This document shows, piece by piece, positions 61,601 to 64,000 of a stretch of 64,000 bases of DNA. The notes beneath the pieces were generated by a model. That model was not told where the DNA came from. It saw only the letters and a program-made list of their open reading frames with translations, and made no database searches. Source of the stretch: Sabellastarte sp. h YS-2021 (Eukaryota; Annelida; Polychaeta; Sabellida; Sabellidae). The translations under genes were made by a program, and so were the position numbers. The stretch lies in assembly GCA_964017235.1 (NCBI GenBank), contig OZ024927.1:44769293-44833292 (forward strand), given 5' to 3'. Positions within the stretch are counted from its first letter, which is position 1; each line of letters opens with the position of its first letter.

Positions 61601-63758
61601 GAAGGTTTACTTCAAATACTTACTGTTGGCTAGCCTATAGATCATGGGACTGTAGATTTAATTCCATTACATTCAATTGGCTAGCCAGTGCATAAGAAGA
61701 CTGTAGATTTAGTTCCCCTACTTACCATTGGCTAGCCGGTGCATCATGGGACTATAGATTGGATGCATACTGAGGATCTGTAGGAGTTCGTCGGTGTCCA
61801 GTCCCACCTTCTCTGCGAGGGCAAGGCTTTCAGCCAGTCCCGCAATCACGCTGCCTGTTAAAAGTTGCAGCACCAACTTCACCTTGGATGCACTGCCTAT
61901 TTCACCTGAAATATGTGTGCATTTACAATTTAAAATCTGGTTTTATGTATTTTTGATTTGATTTGATTTTAACTTAATTTTTTTCAACACTTTCTGAAGA
62001 GAGATTGATTAGTTAAAACCCCATTCACACTACAAGCAGTATCGCCCGCGGGAACCCTCGTCTGGTGAAACGTCTATGTCCTTGGATCACCATCTGACGT
62101 TCGTATGCAACCTTAGGAGTCAGTGGTGAACCGTCCATTACCTTGCGAGTCCCACGATGTTTTCAAAAGTTTCAAATTTCCGCCTCTGATTTCATTACCA
62201 TGAGCATGCACAGATAATTTCGCACATGCGTGTATGAGTTTCTGACTATGGTAACCAAAAGTGTAGTCTACAGTGTACATAAGGTTGGGATTCGGTCGTC
62301 TTTCGATGTAATACAGCAACGTAAGGTGAGTTAAGGTATTTGTCATTTCGCCATGTGTTGGTAAGACAGCTACTGAAGGGGAGTTGAAGTTAATTGAGGT
62401 TGTCTTTTGGTGACCAATGTTTGTGGTACTGTCATCCGACTGTTATTTACGGTTAAAAAACCGTGTCCAATCAGTGGTTGTCCGCCTGTAGTGTGAACAA
62501 CTTGGAGCAAAAGGGGCGACCTCTAACCGTGGGACATACTGCCTACACAGAAATTCAAGATGGCCGTCAAAAATGGCGGGAAAACGATTTTTGGGCAAAG
62601 TCGCCAGTACACTCTGCAGATACCCCGGGGGTCAAAAATTTCGTTGAAAACGCTCCATCTCACTCCGTTTCCCAGATAAATACGTTTTTGCGTTTTACAC
62701 AGAAATTCACGATGGCCGCCAAAAATTGCAGGAAAATAATTTTTGCGAAAAGTTGCCAGTACACCGTGTAGATATATAGTGAGTCAAAAATTTCATCGAA
62801 ATTGCTCTACCGCTAAGGTTTTTTATTTTTGGCATTAAGAAAAATCATTAATTAAGTTAAATTAGTTAATCATTAATAAGTCGGCCATTTTGTATTGGAT
62901 CACTTCCAAAAGTTAATGATTTCAAGATATCTATATAACGAACCTATTTGCCGAATTTCATGTAAATAGGTAAAGTGCTTTTTAAGTTATCATCCGGACA
63001 AGCATACCCCTTTCAAAAACATGTTTTCAGTCATGTGACTTCTATGACTGGTTGAAATGTCATGGCACCATATTCAGAAATTTTTCCCAGGGTCACTGCA
63101 TACATAGGCTAAATTTGAAGAGAATCCGCCCAGTAGTTGCTGAGTAATAAGCAATAGAAAATGCAGGAGATGGCAGACCCACCCTCACTCCCCTTTCCCC
63201 TAAAAAGAAACAAAATTACTTTGGGGGAACCTTAATAATAGGATCAACAAGGGAACTTGATATAGTTTTTATTGTTACAAGGTCTATTTCTCACCATTAT
63301 CTAAAATGACATTGACATATTCTGGACTTCTGATATTATACAAGGATAAGAAACCTATACAATTTTTTATAGATCACAGTAAATTTATGAAAAATGAAAA
63401 AATTCTGCGATGGAACTGAGACTTCAGTTATCCATTTGACGAATAACTTTACAAGTACAAAAATAGAGGAGAACCAAACTTCAGGTGTTCTTTGTATACT
63501 TACAAAACCTTTGACATTTTTCGACAACTGCTGATATATTTGTGATAATATATACTGATATACACTGTTAAAGACAACTCCTCATAGTCTCATACCCAAG
63601 TAAAATGTCTTCTTTCCCATGGCTGCAAAACATGAGTAGCAGTCTTCATAGAGACTGTGGTCCCCTGAGGCCAAAATGACTAAGGAGCCTTCACGTGCTG
63701 GGCCTTTAGTTCCAATGACTGGAGCCTCCAAAAAGCGACCTCCTCGTGCCATTATCGC
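58621..63758 (-). CDS. GLYR1: GLYR1/N-PAC-like beta-hydroxyacid dehydrogenase gene, 3' part (5' end outside window)
   Basis: Exons seen: 63596-63758, 61726-61906, 60200-60327 and 58621-58695 (stop). They encode the second half of the dehydrogenase: the substrate-binding end of the Rossmann domain and the all-helical NAD-binding-11 domain. Signatures are [57 protein letters not shown] and AVYRAADL at the C-terminus, each close to human GLYR1 (from memory). In vertebrates GLYR1 is a nucleosome-binding co-factor with a PWWP domain; that region would lie to the right, outside the window, so a plain dehydrogenase paralogue is possible. SKVKLV has Lys where human GLYR1 lacks the catalytic Lys. One extra T at 61856-61865 breaks frame in exon 61726-61906. 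Confidence 0.85.
59362..59480. repeat. foldback hairpin of about 120 bp
   Basis: GACATATACAGAAAAAATAG at the left is mirrored by TTTTTTCTGTATATGTC at the right, with mirrored CTCGTGAAGATT/ATCTTCATTCGTG. The centre (CTCATGCTATGCACTCGTAT) also occurs at about 17952-17975, so this is one copy of a dispersed small element. Confidence 0.6.
60012..60155 (-). mobile_element. tRNA-derived SINE, well preserved
   Basis: Minus strand: GTGGCCTAGTGGTTAGCAAG (A box) and GGGTTCGAGTCCC (B box, a perfect pol III match), body CTGAGGACCTGTCCCGATAT, tail GAACGGGACGTAAAACCCC. The tail resembles those of other mollusc SINEs (from memory). Not a tRNA gene: no acceptor stem pairing or intact anticodon arm is apparent. 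Confidence 0.8.
60200..60327 (-). CDS. GLYR1: GLYR1-like exon (MQKDLRLAV block)
   Basis: 128 nt: completes Asp across the splice, then [20 protein letters not shown] to HVGSSVNE. Acceptor TGTGTTTCAG, donor GTGAGTAAA. QKDLRLA is a hallmark of the family's C-terminal helical domain. Ends in phase 0, matching the last exon. Confidence 0.88.
60880..61725 (-). repeat. 51-bp tandem array derived from an exon end plus its splice donor
   Basis: About 14 units; the five on the exon side are spaced exactly 51 bp (GGCTAGCC or its variant at 61526, 61577, 61628, 61679 and the exon copy at 61730). On the minus strand a unit reads AGTCCCATGATGCACTGGCT AGCCAAnn GTAAGT..GGAACTAAATCTAC. The first part is the coding end of exon 61726-61906, the second its donor and first intron bases. 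At least five copies besides the real site keep GTAAGT (60928-60933, 61137-61142, 61240-61245, 61567-61572, 61618-61623); two more have GCAAGT. Confidence 0.9.
61726..61906 (-). CDS. GLYR1: GLYR1-like exon ([11 protein letters not shown] block), frameshifted by one T
   Basis: Acceptor TATTTCAG, donor GTAAGTAG. Encodes [15 protein letters not shown], then, one base out of phase, [20 protein letters not shown] and [14 protein letters not shown]. Flanking exon phases require 180 nt here; the exon has 181, the extra base lying in a run of five T (minus strand). Read literally it meets a stop within about 14 codons. The last 28 nt plus the donor are the seed of the tandem array at 60880-61720. Confidence 0.82.
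62020..62492. mobile_element. MITE with TTCACACTACA termini
   Basis: Left end TTCACACTACAAGCAG (about 62026) and right end complement CTGTAGTGTGAA (about 62489). Non-coding, no transposase. Lies in a GLYR1-like intron. The target duplication is not clear. Confidence 0.6.
62530..62830. repeat. two diverged relatives of the 169-bp satellite
   Basis: Two units of about 155 bp share with the 49.5-52.9 kb array, in the same order: AGAAATTCA(A/C)GATGGCCG, a GAAAA..TTTTTG segment, AGTACAC then AGATA, GTCAAAAATTTC(G/A)T, and CGCTCCATCTC. Too diverged to be recent copies. Confidence 0.65.
62831..63595. other. GLYR1-like intron remainder
   Basis: AT-rich. 62880-63190 resembles a dispersed invertebrate repeat (GAATCCGCCCAGTAGTTGCT) but I cannot name it. 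No gene. Confidence 0.45.
63596..63758 (-). CDS. GLYR1: GLYR1-like exon ([10 protein letters not shown] block)
   Basis: 163 nt, [20 protein letters not shown] to MGKKTFYLG. Acceptor AACTTTCAG at the right, donor GTATGAG at the left. The LEAPVIG segment is the conserved substrate-side strand of the family (usually EAPVSG). Phase 0 to phase 1. The intron to its right (63759-64000) shows no further exon that I can support. Confidence 0.88.
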
Positions 63759-64000
63759 CTGAAAGTTGACATGAAAACTGTAATTATCACTCCCAAGCTA
63801 GTGTAAAAACTATGATATAAATTTTTAAAGAATCGCAGATAAGACCTATTAGGCAAGTTCCATTTCTATTTTATGACTTACAATTTTCAACTATATGATA
63901 CAATTTAAAAGGGAAATTTGGCTCCCAAGAAGTGATACCATCACACATGATAGCCTGCAAGAAAAAAATACAGCAATCTCCTACAAAAAGACACAAATTT

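Overview
This is nuclear DNA of an animal, most likely a bivalve mollusc or a similar marine invertebrate. The evidence is a beta-tubulin gene split by GT-AG introns (one of 13.4 kb), a second intron-bearing gene resembling GLYR1/N-PAC, AT-rich intergenic DNA, several satellite arrays, a tRNA-derived SINE, and an unusual load of tyrosine-recombinase (YR) retrotransposons. The taxon is an inference; the class of genome is secure. Nothing indicates a prokaryote, plasmid or phage.

Layout. 701-17,445 (minus): a complete five-exon beta-tubulin gene of 446 codons. Its first intron holds a SINE, a ~6.8-kb array of a ~146-bp satellite, a palindrome-rich element and an LTR-like insertion. 18,289-33,423: two nested Ngaro-like YR retrotransposons. 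The outer one (plus strand) has decayed ORFs and split direct repeats A1-ORFs-B1-A2-B2. The inner one (18,321-27,710, minus strand) has intact Gag-like, RT-RNase H and YR reading frames; it sits inside repeat A1 of the outer element, and its own terminal repeat is expanded into three tandem 966-bp units. 33.4-41.2 kb: T-rich DNA, a Harbinger-type transposase relic, a second transposon-like relic split by a MITE, and several old repeats. 41.4-49.3 kb: a DIRS1-like element (43,337-49,304, minus) with inverted terminal repeats and a textbook internal complementary region, beside an older gag remnant of the same family. 49.5-52.9 kb: a ~169-bp satellite. 53.9-56.9 kb: the 146-bp satellite again, in the opposite orientation, carried by elements with hairpin ends. 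58,621 to the right edge (minus): the 3' part of a GLYR1-like beta-hydroxyacid dehydrogenase gene.

How the parts relate. Only the two ends carry host genes, and both are transcribed leftward. The 40 kb between them is a graveyard and nursery of repeats. The two Ngaro-like elements and the DIRS1-like element all use tyrosine recombinases. Sequence at the nested junctions shows insertion without target-site duplication, as expected for circle integration by such enzymes. The 146-bp satellite is not a simple local array: it occurs in both orientations 40 kb apart next to the same hairpin/inverted terminus (GTATCCACC...GGTGGATAC), so it probably travels inside a non-autonomous transposon.

Most notable: (1) a 51-bp tandem array in a GLYR1-like intron whose unit copies the end of the preceding exon together with its 5' splice site, giving a row of decoy donors; (2) a nested insertion between two YR retrotransposons resolved to the dinucleotide; (3) expanded split direct repeats in the inner element; (4) satellites dense in AGGTCA-type nuclear-receptor half-sites inside the beta-tubulin first intron. 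A single-base homopolymer difference breaks one GLYR1-like exon and may be an assembly error or real decay.
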